A model generated the notes under the pieces. The model did no database searches, was not told where the DNA came from, and saw only the letters and a program-made list of their open reading frames with translations. From the NCBI GenBank assembly GCA_009923895.1, contig RFSP01000130.1, positions 1 to 5,777 on the forward strand: a stretch of DNA of 5,777 bases. The letters are read 5' to 3'. Each line of letters starts with the position of its first letter. Position 1 is the stretch's first letter. Positions 1-5,777 of the stretch are shown here, piece after piece. The position numbers and the translations under genes were made by a program. Source of the stretch: Betaproteobacteria bacterium (lineage in GTDB: Bacteria > Pseudomonadota > Gammaproteobacteria > Burkholderiales > Burkholderiaceae_C).

Positions 1-75
1 TCTGTGATGTGCATGTAGCCATAATCGTCGATGGTGGCGACGTCGCCGGTGTCAAACCAGCCGTCTGCATCAAAG
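1..75 (-). other. Abrupt switch to acyl-CoA synthetase coding sequence (possible chimeric join)
   Basis: About 25 codons at the window edge encode DADGWFDTGDVATIDDYG followed by YMHIT. GWFxTGDVATID..GYM.ITD is the conserved core motif of AMP-forming acyl-CoA synthetases (ANL superfamily), usually followed by RSKDVIKSGGEW. Nothing in the FAD oxidoreductase family has this motif. The reading frame is kept across the join at about 66-80, where both families could tolerate an Ala-rich AAAFDA stretch, so a short shared sequence there may have caused the join. The base composition does not change visibly. Either an assembly misjoin or a natural recombination would give this picture. Confidence 0.7.
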
Positions 76-545
76 GCTGCGGCCCCTTCACCCACCAGGA
101 CCACGTTCAAGTCACGCGCTTGAGCCAGTTCAATCAAGCGCTCGACCATGTCCAAGAAAAATTCTGGGGGCTGCGTGAAGAGGCCAAGGTGCCGGGCGCC
201 CGCGATTTGATCTCGGTCGATCACCGAAGCCAGGTCCAGCGACAAGGCGTCATAGGACAGCTCCTGTCCGTCGCTGAGCGCAAGACGTCGCTGCTGCAGG
301 TTGAGAGCGGTCACCGAGACATGCAGCGGTGTGACGTCGGCCACGCGCCAAACCGGCAGCAGATCCAGGGTCGCTGCGGCCAAGGTTTGATCACCGGCCA
401 CGCACGCAGCCTCTTGGCCCGGAATGATGGCCTTGTCTGAGGGTGCAATCCACACCACCTGTGCGCTGGCCACCCGCTGACGCGCAAACGCGTAGAGCGC
501 ATACAAATGCACAGGGCCAAGCCCCACCATGACCAGGCGCTTCAT
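1..545 (-). CDS. FAD-dependent NADH dehydrogenase-like oxidoreductase, partial, joined to acyl-CoA synthetase sequence
   Basis: The frame is open for 181 codons to the window edge. Residues 1-158 look like the N-terminal part of a pyridine nucleotide-disulfide oxidoreductase of the NDH-2/SelD-associated type. They show a dinucleotide-binding start MKRLVMVGLGPVHLYAL, a loop ending IPGQEAACVAGDQ, a strand-turn region LALSDGQELSYDALSLDLAS, and the start of a second Rossmann fold NVVLVGEGAAAF (147-158). Such proteins pass electrons from NAD(P)H through FAD. From about residue 159 the sequence changes to GWFDTGDVATIDDYGYMHIT, the adenylation-domain core motif of acyl-CoA synthetases, and the rest of the NADH-binding domain is missing. 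A real oxidoreductase of this kind would be roughly twice as long. The start ATG is 21 bp after the pcp stop, in the same frame, with a weak GGA 12 nt upstream. The GLGPVH motif departs from the usual GGGxAH, so the exact subfamily is uncertain. Confidence 0.7.
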   Translation of the reverse strand, partial: MKRLVMVGLGPVHLYALYAFARQRVASAQVVWIAPSDKAIIPGQEAACVAGDQTLAAATLDLLPVWRVADVTPLHVSVTALNLQQRRLALSDGQELSYDALSLDLASVIDRDQIAGARHLGLFTQPPEFFLDMVERLIELAQARDLNVVLVGEGAAAFDADGWFDTGDVATIDDYGYMHIT

Positions 546-566
546 GGTTTCATGGCATCCAACATC

Positions 567-1211
567 TCAAAACTCCGCCCCTGCGGCGAGCTGCACATCG
601 GGACCCCGGTGATGCCAAGCCGTGTCCAATAACAGGCGCACGCCCTCGACCAAGGTGGGCAGGGGCAGGCAAGCCACGCCAGCTTTGCCGCGCACCTGTT
701 CGGGCACATAGGGCACGTGCACAAATCCACTTCGAACGCCTGTGCCCGCCAAGCGGTGTTGAAGCCCATAGAACACGTGATTGCAAACGAAGGTTCCCGC
801 AGTCTGGGAGACGCTGGCGGGGATGCCTGCACGGTGCAAAGTGGCCACCAGGGTCTTGATGGGCAAGGTACTGAAATACGCAGCGGGTCCGCCGGGCACA
901 ATGGGGTGGTCCACCGGTTGCTGACGGGCGTTGTCGGGGATGCGGGCATCGTCCACATTGATGGCCACTCGCTCCACCGACAAGTCGGTGCGCCCACCCG
1001 CCTGGCCCAAGGCCAACACCAACCGCGGTTGATGCAAATTCAAAGCGGCATCGAGGGCTTCCAGGGCCCGCTGAAAAACCGTGGGCAGCTGCACGGCCAC
1101 CACTTGTGCGGGGCCCACGTGGTGGCCGTGAAGTGCACTGGCGATCTGCCAGCTTGGATTGATGGTCTCACCGGCAAAGGGCTCAAACCCGGTGAGCAAA
1201 ATGGTGTTCAT
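567..1211 (-). CDS. pcp: Pyrrolidone-carboxylate peptidase (pyroglutamyl peptidase I)
   Basis: This 214-residue cytosolic cysteine peptidase (family C15) removes N-terminal pyroglutamate (5-oxoproline) from peptides. It begins with the family hallmark MNTILLTGFEPFAGETINPS. The catalytic triad is present at the expected spacing: E80 in LSVERVAIN, C143 in TAGTFVCNHVFYGL and H165 in GFVHVPYVPEQ. Substrate-pocket sequence LGQAGGRTDLSVER and length fit the family. The start is firm: an ATG 1 bp after the permease stop with GAGAG 9 nt upstream, inside the end of the permease gene. It is the fifth gene of the apparent operon and follows the exporter with no room for its own promoter. The released 5-oxoproline is the substrate of 5-oxoprolinase, whose family member lies upstream of the exporter. 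The C-terminus (GPDVQLAAGAEF) is ordinary. The next gene starts 21 bp downstream. Confidence 0.96.
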   Translation of the reverse strand: MNTILLTGFEPFAGETINPSWQIASALHGHHVGPAQVVAVQLPTVFQRALEALDAALNLHQPRLVLALGQAGGRTDLSVERVAINVDDARIPDNARQQPVDHPIVPGGPAAYFSTLPIKTLVATLHRAGIPASVSQTAGTFVCNHVFYGLQHRLAGTGVRSGFVHVPYVPEQVRGKAGVACLPLPTLVEGVRLLLDTAWHHRGPDVQLAAGAEF

Positions 1212-1212
1212 C

Positions 1213-2382
1213 TCAAGCAGCTCTCAGGCAATCGACGATTTTCAGGCGTGAGGCGCGCCAGGCCGGTATGAAGCCCCCCACAAACCCCATGAGCAGCGCA
1301 AACAACAGCGATTGCACCACAATGCCCCCGGTCATTTGGAACTTAAAGGCCAATTCTGAAAAAGTGGCGAAGTTGGTGGTGGACACATCCACGGCCTGCA
1401 TGAAGCTTGCAGCCAAAAGACCCATGATGCCTCCCACCAAAGACAACAGCAAGGCCTCTCCCAAAAACGCCACCATGACGGCACCTCGCCGGTACCCCAA
1501 GGCCCGCAAGGTACCGATCTCGCCCGTTCGAGAAGCCACCGTGCCAAACATCGTGATCATGGCTCCCACCACGGCACCGATGGAGAAGATCACCGCCAAG
1601 GTGGTGCCGAGAATGCTGATGAAACGGGCCAGGGCTTCGCTCTGGTCGGCATAGAACCGCACTTCGCGCTTGGCCTCGAGACTGAGACGCGGATCGCCAT
1701 CGACCAACTCGCGAACCCGATCGAAGCCATCGGGATCGGCCAGCCGCATCACCACCGACGACCAAGTCTGTCGGCGAAAGGTCTGCATGAGTTGCTCAGC
1801 GTCGGTCCAAATTTCAGAGTCAAACGCACTGCGAGACGCATCAAACAGCCCCACCACCGTCCAGTCGCGTCCGCCAAAGCGCAAGAGGCCCCCCACCTGC
1901 ACGCCTTGAAACCCACGCGCCACACCCAATCCGGCGATCACCTCGTTGCTGCCCGGTCGAAACATGCGCCCTTCAATCACCTTCACTTGGGGCCGAAGCG
2001 CCAAGCCCACGGCGGAGGTTCCCCGCAAGGTGACATTGCTCGGCTTGCCACTGTTGCGCTTGATGAGGCTGCTGAGCACCACCGGCTCTTTGGTCACCCA
2101 GGGTTGGCCTGTGGCATCGGTGGCCAATCCGGGCAAACTCTCGAGGATGGAGGCTTGTTGGCGGGTGATGCCACTGTTGATCTCCGCCCCAGAGCCTTTA
2201 CGCAAGACCATGACGTTGTCGGGTTGACCGGTGTCCACCAAGGTGGTTCGAATGCCCTCGGACATCATCAAGACCGTGGCAAAGACATACACCACCAAGG
2301 CCATGCCCGCCGCGGTCAGCAAGGTGGTGACCCTGCGCACCCACAGGTTGCGTGCGATATAGGTCAGAGGAACGGCTGCCAT
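1213..2382 (-). CDS. ABC exporter permease 2, FtsX/MacB fold
   Basis: This is the second permease, 389 residues. It shares the topology of its neighbour: an N-terminal membrane segment at about 20-40, a periplasmic MacB-like core domain at about 45-250, and membrane segments at about 256-281, 300-330 and 352-376. RTGEIGTLRALGYRRG (285-300) is a textbook FtsX/MacB coupling motif, better conserved than the matching region of permease 1. The ATG giving MAAVPLTYIARNLWVRR has GAGG 10 nt upstream, and that GAGG overlaps the TGA of permease 1, which suggests coupled translation. Its own stop sits 1 bp before the Pcp start. It is not a tandem copy: periplasmic sequences and lengths differ, so the pair is better read as two specialised halves of one channel. 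The cargo is unknown; lipids, peptides and macrolides are all known for relatives. Confidence 0.93.
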   Translation of the reverse strand: MAAVPLTYIARNLWVRRVTTLLTAAGMALVVYVFATVLMMSEGIRTTLVDTGQPDNVMVLRKGSGAEINSGITRQQASILESLPGLATDATGQPWVTKEPVVLSSLIKRNSGKPSNVTLRGTSAVGLALRPQVKVIEGRMFRPGSNEVIAGLGVARGFQGVQVGGLLRFGGRDWTVVGLFDASRSAFDSEIWTDAEQLMQTFRRQTWSSVVMRLADPDGFDRVRELVDGDPRLSLEAKREVRFYADQSEALARFISILGTTLAVIFSIGAVVGAMITMFGTVASRTGEIGTLRALGYRRGAVMVAFLGEALLLSLVGGIMGLLAASFMQAVDVSTTNFATFSELAFKFQMTGGIVVQSLLFALLMGFVGGFIPAWRASRLKIVDCLRAA

Positions 2383-2394
2383 GACAGAAACGCC

Positions 2395-3555
2395 TCAGGC
2401 CACGTGACGCAAGCCGGCCACGATCGGAATGCGGCTCATTTTCCAGGAGGGCCAGGCCGCAGAAACCAGGCCCACCACCAGCGCCGCCAAGGCCTGCAAC
2501 GCCATGGTGGTGCCGGAGACGCGAAACACAGGAAACAACGAACCAGTCGCCCCCCCAAAGGCCGAGGCCATGGGCAGGGTCAGCAAAATTCCCAGCAGCC
2601 CCCCCACCAGGGCAATCATCAAGCTCTCGCCAAAAAGCAGACGCACAACAAAGGAGGGAGCAAATCCCAACGCCTTGAGGGTGGCGTATTCGGCCAGGCG
2701 CTCGCGAGCCGTCATCGTCATGGTGTTGGCCATGACCGCCATGATGATGACAATGACGATATAGCTCACAGCTTGCAAAGCCACCAGCACGGCCTCGCTC
2801 ATCGAAACAAAGCCCAATTGGAAGGCTTTTTCAGTTTCCGTCAATGTTTCTGCCAATGAATTGCGAAACTGATCGTCCACACGAGACGAAATGACAGCGG
2901 CATTGTTCGGGTCGCGGATGCCCAGCACGAACACCCCCACCAAGTTGCTGCTGCGTCCGCCTGCGCGGGCCCGCAGCGTGTCGTTGACAAAGGACCAGTG
3001 CATGAGCATCTGGTTCTGGTCCACACTGGGGTCAGCACCTTCATAGATGCCGCGAATGGTGAAATTCCAAGTGCCGGGGTAGATGGTGCCGCGCAGCGGC
3101 ACGTTGTCCCCCACTTTCCAGCCAAACTTTTGCGCCAAATTGCGCCCCACCAAAACACCCGTGCGGTCTTTCAGCCAGGCCAAGCGCTCATCGTCGCTGA
3201 CTTTGAATTCAGGGTACAGCGGCAAGTAGCTGGGGCCGTCCACCGCAAATTGCGGGAAAAAGTTGCGCTCGCTGATGTAAATGCCACCAAACCAATTGGA
3301 CCAACTCACGCCTGTCACGCCGTCCACCGCCCGCAAGCGTTGGGCATAGGCCAAGGGCAGCGGCACGGTCAGCGACGTGGCACTTCGGGTAATGAGACGA
3401 GAACTCGAGCTGGCCTCGGCTCCCGCATACCAAGCGTCCACCACGGTGCGCAACAAACCAAAGGAACTGATGGCCACAATCAGACCCACCAGGGTCAGCA
3501 GCGTCCTCAGTTTGTGGCGAAACGCGTTCTTGACGAGCAAGCGCAACAGGAACAT
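2395..3555 (-). CDS. ABC exporter permease 1, FtsX/MacB fold
   Basis: This is a 386-residue inner-membrane permease of the MacB/FtsX type. It has one membrane segment near the N-terminus (about 17-36), a large periplasmic domain (about 40-250) and three C-terminal membrane segments (about 254-277, 302-330 and 350-370). RERLAEYATLKALGF (284-298) lies between the second and third segments, where family members contact the ATPase through a coupling helix. The start is the ATG giving MFLLRLLVKNAFRHKL, the usual family beginning, with AAGG 3 nt upstream. A longer reading back to 3660 adds 35 residues that overlap the ATPase gene by 86 bp and look like shadow sequence, so I rejected it. It lies 19 bp after the ATPase and 12 bp before the second permease. 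The two permeases differ clearly in sequence and probably form a heterodimer. The periplasmic domain does not reveal the substrate. Confidence 0.92.
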   Translation of the reverse strand: MFLLRLLVKNAFRHKLRTLLTLVGLIVAISSFGLLRTVVDAWYAGAEASSSSRLITRSATSLTVPLPLAYAQRLRAVDGVTGVSWSNWFGGIYISERNFFPQFAVDGPSYLPLYPEFKVSDDERLAWLKDRTGVLVGRNLAQKFGWKVGDNVPLRGTIYPGTWNFTIRGIYEGADPSVDQNQMLMHWSFVNDTLRARAGGRSSNLVGVFVLGIRDPNNAAVISSRVDDQFRNSLAETLTETEKAFQLGFVSMSEAVLVALQAVSYIVIVIIMAVMANTMTMTARERLAEYATLKALGFAPSFVVRLLFGESLMIALVGGLLGILLTLPMASAFGGATGSLFPVFRVSGTTMALQALAALVVGLVSAAWPSWKMSRIPIVAGLRHVA

Positions 3556-3574
3556 GGACCTTGAGGCTCGCCGA

Positions 3575-4297
3575 TCAATGGCCGCTCGCGGCCTCATCCA
3601 CCAGCACGCCCTTTTCCAGATGCACCATGTGATGCGCCCGGGCAGCCGCCTTGGGGTCATGGGTGACCATGACGATGGTCTTCTTCAAATCGTGCACCAA
3701 CTGCTCCAAAAGCGCGAGCACTTCTTCTCCGGTTTGGCGGTCCAGATCGCCCGTGGGTTCGTCAGCCACGATGAGGTCGGGGTCGGTCACCAGCGCACGC
3801 GCAATGGCCACCCGCTGCTGCTGTCCACCTGAGAGTTCGTTGGGAAAGTGGTCGGCCCGATCTGACAGCGACACCAGGTCCAGCACCTGCCTCACCCGCT
3901 CGCGACGCTGGCGAGCCGACAAGTCTGTGAGCAGCAGGGGCAGTTCCACGTTTTCAAAGGCAGACAGCACCGGCATGAGGTTGTAGAACTGAAAAATGAA
4001 ACCCACGTGGGCGGCGCGCCAGTCGGCCAGTTCACCCTCGCCCAAGGTGGCAATGTCCACGCCGCCTATCTCAATGGTTCCGGCCGTGGGTTTGTCGATG
4101 CCCGCAATCAAATTGAGCAAAGTGCTCTTGCCCGATCCACTGGGTCCCATCAGGGCCACAAAATCGCCCGCCGGCACATCGAGATCGATGCCCAAAAGCA
4201 CAGGAATGTCCTGCTCGCCCCGCCGATACGACTTGGCCAGCTGGCGAATGCGAATGAGAGGGGTCGCGTCCACAGGCAATGCGGGTGAAGGCGTCAC
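3575..4297 (-). CDS. ABC exporter ATP-binding protein, LolD/MacB type
   Basis: This 240-residue nucleotide-binding subunit powers the exporter from the cytoplasmic face. All catalytic motifs are intact: Walker A GPSGSGKS at 51-58, Q-loop Q103 in FIFQFYNLMP, signature LSGGQ at 155-159, Walker B LIVADEP at 175-181 with D179 and catalytic E180, D-loop GDLD at 183-186, and switch H213 in VTHD. The YNLMPVLSAFENVELPL region is characteristic of the LolD/MacB (lipoprotein or macrolide) branch, which works with FtsX-fold permeases. The start is GTG in a GTGA overlap with the adaptor stop (4294-4297), which implies translational coupling; no strong Shine-Dalgarno precedes it. The first permease follows after 19 bp. 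Length is normal for a free-standing ATPase, so unlike E. coli MacB it is not fused to its permease. The transported substrate cannot be read from this subunit. Confidence 0.95.
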   Translation of the reverse strand: MTPSPALPVDATPLIRIRQLAKSYRRGEQDIPVLLGIDLDVPAGDFVALMGPSGSGKSTLLNLIAGIDKPTAGTIEIGGVDIATLGEGELADWRAAHVGFIFQFYNLMPVLSAFENVELPLLLTDLSARQRRERVRQVLDLVSLSDRADHFPNELSGGQQQRVAIARALVTDPDLIVADEPTGDLDRQTGEEVLALLEQLVHDLKKTIVMVTHDPKAAARAHHMVHLEKGVLVDEAASGH

Positions 4298-5550
4298 TTG
4301 CCGGCCACGGTGAGCGAGGTGCCGGGCTCCAGCTTTGGCGAAGGCGTCAACACCAGTCGGTCGCCCACTTTGAGCGGCCCGGAGGAGACTTCAAGCAAGT
4401 CACCCATCGTTCTGCCGGTCACGACCGACACGGCCTCGGCCTTGCCGTCGGTGACGCGAAACACCACCTTCTTGCCTTCGCGCTCCACCACCGTCTTGGG
4501 ACTCACGGCCACCACGGCTTGCCGCTCGGTATCGGCTGCGGCCTTGGACATGAACACCACTTTGGCGCTCATTTCGGGCAGCACACGGGGGTCCATCTTG
4601 GCAAAGCGGACCTTGGTCATCACGGTGGCCTTGGCTCGATCGACCGTGGGAACGATGCGCACCACGCTGCCCGCGAACCGGGCATCGGGCAAGGCATCGA
4701 GCGTGATTTCTACCGGCTGATCGATGCGGATCTTGCCGACATTGGACTCGGCCACATCGGCCTCCACTTCAAGCGTGGACATGTCGGCCACCGTCACCAC
4801 AGCGCCCTGAGAACCCGCAGCACTGGAAAAAGGCGTGATCATGTCGCCCACGTTGGCGTTCTTGACCAACACCACCCCATCGAACGGAGCGCGGATCTCG
4901 GTCTGATCGCGGTTGACCTGCTGCACCTTGACTTGGGCCTGGGCACTGGCCAAAGCGCCCTTGGCCGTGGCGATTGCCGCTTCGGCTGCCGCCAGACCCG
5001 CCTTGGCGGCATCCGAACGGCGCGCAGCCGCATCGAGCGCCTGCGAGGAGACGAAGCCCTGGTTTTGCAAGTCGCGTGCACGTTGCCATTCGGCTTGCGC
5101 GTTGGCCAACTCCACCTGTGCCGAACGCATGGTGGCTTCGGCCTGCCGCACCCCGGCTTGCGCTTGCAACACGCCCGCCTCTGCAGCCGCCACGGCCGCC
5201 TGGACGTCGCTGGCGTCGATGCGCGCGATCAAATCTCCTGCCTTGACAGCACTGCCTTCGCGCACACGCAGCTCCACCAGACGCCCTGCAGCTTTGGAAG
5301 ATACCGCTGCGCGCCGTTGCGCCACCACATAGCCCGAGGCCGTGAGCTGCGCATATTGCGAAGAGGGGTAAGCCATCTGGACCGCACTGACCTGCACCTC
5401 AGCCGGCCGGCGACCGGACAAGAAAAACCCGGCACCTGCCACGATCAATACGGCCAGCGCGATGATCCAACGACGCGAGCGCTTGCGCCGAGGCACTGAA
5501 GAACGATCGATGGGGCTCAGCGATGACAAGCTGGAAGGAGATGCGCTCAT
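4294..5550 (-). CDS. MacA/HlyD-type periplasmic adaptor of ABC exporter
   Basis: This 418-residue membrane-fusion protein should link an inner-membrane ABC exporter to an outer-membrane channel. The order of parts is typical: a basic cytoplasmic start with RRKRSRR, one membrane segment at about 28-46, the first lipoyl half at about 81-112 (AAGRLVELRVREGSAVKAGD), a long Ala/Gln-rich coiled-coil hairpin at about 113-216, the second lipoyl half at about 219-240 (IRAPFDGVV), a beta-barrel at about 250-340 and a membrane-proximal C-terminal domain. At the hairpin tip R157, L161 and S168 fit RxxxLxxxxxxS, the motif used by MacA/AcrA-type adaptors to dock on TolC. I chose the ATG that gives MSASPSS. 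An in-frame TTG 27 bp upstream (5577) is possible, but its GAGG is only 1 nt away; the ATG also lacks a clear Shine-Dalgarno. The stop overlaps the ATPase start by 4 bp. RND adaptors share this fold, but the neighbours make it ABC-type. Confidence 0.93.
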   Translation of the reverse strand: MSASPSSLSSLSPIDRSSVPRRKRSRRWIIALAVLIVAGAGFFLSGRRPAEVQVSAVQMAYPSSQYAQLTASGYVVAQRRAAVSSKAAGRLVELRVREGSAVKAGDLIARIDASDVQAAVAAAEAGVLQAQAGVRQAEATMRSAQVELANAQAEWQRARDLQNQGFVSSQALDAAARRSDAAKAGLAAAEAAIATAKGALASAQAQVKVQQVNRDQTEIRAPFDGVVLVKNANVGDMITPFSSAAGSQGAVVTVADMSTLEVEADVAESNVGKIRIDQPVEITLDALPDARFAGSVVRIVPTVDRAKATVMTKVRFAKMDPRVLPEMSAKVVFMSKAAADTERQAVVAVSPKTVVEREGKKVVFRVTDGKAEAVSVVTGRTMGDLLEVSSGPLKVGDRLVLTPSPKLEPGTSLTVAGK

Positions 5551-5604
5551 GTCTGCAATGGTGGTGGGAGAGGCCAAGCCTCAGAAAAAACCAGACATTG
5601 TGAC
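5551..5604 (-). other. Short intergenic gap before the exporter genes
   Basis: This 54-bp gap separates the oxoprolinase stop from the adaptor ATG. On the minus strand it holds a run of six T followed by a small perfect hairpin, GAGGC-TTG-GCCTC (5570-5582). The T run precedes the stem, so this is not an intrinsic terminator for the minus strand. There is also a five-codon mini-ORF (MSGFF, 5581-5598) in the adaptor frame, closed by TGA. The best -10-like hexamer, CACAAT, has no matching -35. I see no convincing promoter, so read-through from the oxoprolinase gene is likely. Confidence 0.5.
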
Positions 5605-5777
5605 TCAGATGCGGTCTGTGGCGCTGACCTCGGCGCCATACCCTCCACCGCCGGGGGTCTCGATGACAAACACGTCGTTGGTCTGCATCTCAACCGACCC
5701 GATGTGGCCCAACACTTCCACCGTGCCATCACGGCGTTGGACGCGGTTGACACCCAGCGCGCCAGCGCCTCCGTCAC
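5605..5777 (-). CDS. Hydantoinase B/5-oxoprolinase family protein, C-terminal end (partial)
   Basis: Only the last 56 codons and the stop are present; the start lies beyond the window. The visible protein begins DGGAGALGVNRVQRRDG and ends with VFVIETPGGGGYG followed by a short tail. This matches the C-terminal signature of the HyuB/5-oxoprolinase family: a glycine-rich GGxGAxGxNxVxRxDG stretch, then the TPGGGGYG motif. Family members are ATP-dependent amidohydrolases of cyclic amides; 5-oxoprolinase itself turns 5-oxo-L-proline into L-glutamate in the cytosol. The fragment cannot show whether this is a full-length single-chain 5-oxoprolinase or the B subunit of a two-subunit hydantoinase. The pyroglutamyl peptidase gene downstream on the same strand favours 5-oxoproline as substrate, but that is inference. 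It ends 54 bp before the exporter adaptor gene. The overlapping frame that reads MTEALARW is a shadow. Confidence 0.88.
   Translation of the reverse strand, partial: DGGAGALGVNRVQRRDGTVEVLGHIGSVEMQTNDVFVIETPGGGGYGAEVSATDRI

Noticed and set aside
542..997. A 151-codon minus-strand frame within pcp
   Set aside because: It is a frame-shifted shadow of pcp; the pcp frame carries the full catalytic triad.
1792..2859. A 355-codon open frame on the plus strand, opposite the two permeases
   Set aside because: It spans the junction of two well-supported minus-strand genes and has a His/Gln-rich low-complexity product, as expected for an antisense shadow.
3556..3660. A 35-residue N-terminal extension of permease 1
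   Set aside because: It overlaps the ATPase gene, has Trp/Arg-rich shadow composition, and the internal ATG at 3555 has a ribosome-binding site and the usual family N-terminus.
4279..5499. A 406-codon open frame on the plus strand, opposite the adaptor gene
   Set aside because: The product is rich in His, Arg and Gly with no domain sense, and the minus strand codes for a complete adaptor protein. High GC leaves antisense frames open.
5570..5590. Hairpin with a T run as a possible terminator after the oxoprolinase gene
   Set aside because: On the minus strand the T run comes before the 5-bp stem, and on the plus strand the stem is followed by A, so neither orientation gives an intrinsic terminator.
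5596..5640. Possible promoter with -10-like CACAAT before the adaptor gene
   Set aside because: Only four of six positions match and no -35 element is found at the right distance.
5547..5777. A 76-codon minus-strand frame starting MTEALARW
   Set aside because: The alternative frame over the same bases gives the clear 5-oxoprolinase C-terminus with TPGGGGYG and stops at 5605.

Overview
The window looks like chromosomal DNA from a betaproteobacterium, probably a Burkholderiales/Comamonadaceae-type freshwater lineage. This is inferred from the high GC content, the codon use and the style of the encoded proteins; no marker gene is present to confirm it. Every gene I can support lies on the minus strand, so in transcription order the window reads from high to low coordinates. 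The odd length and the two genes cut by the edges suggest a short, possibly metagenomic, contig.

Layout in transcription order: (1) the last 56 codons of a hydantoinase B/5-oxoprolinase family protein (5605-5777); (2) a 54-bp gap with no convincing promoter or terminator; (3) a complete four-gene MacAB/DevBCA-type exporter: periplasmic adaptor (4294-5550), LolD/MacB-type ATPase (3575-4297), and two different FtsX/MacB-fold permeases (2395-3555 and 1213-2382); (4) pyroglutamyl peptidase Pcp (567-1211); (5) the start of an FAD-dependent NADH-dehydrogenase-like oxidoreductase (1-545). Gaps between genes run from a 4-bp overlap to 54 bp, so the set looks like one operon.

How the genes fit together: the adaptor has a membrane anchor, a split lipoyl domain, a coiled-coil hairpin with an RLS-type TolC-docking motif and a beta-barrel. 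With the ATPase and two permeases it should form a periplasm-to-outside tripartite pump whose outer-membrane channel is encoded elsewhere. Pcp releases N-terminal pyroglutamate (5-oxoproline) from peptides, and 5-oxoprolinase converts 5-oxoproline to glutamate. The two flank the exporter, which is a plausible metabolic link.

The most notable anomaly is at the low-coordinate end. The oxidoreductase reading frame runs, without a stop, from its second Rossmann motif directly into the adenylation motif of an acyl-CoA synthetase (about 1-75). That join is either an assembly chimera or a real rearrangement, and the last ~75 bp should not be trusted until checked. I found no RNA genes, mobile elements, CRISPR arrays or long repeats, and no clearly novel system.
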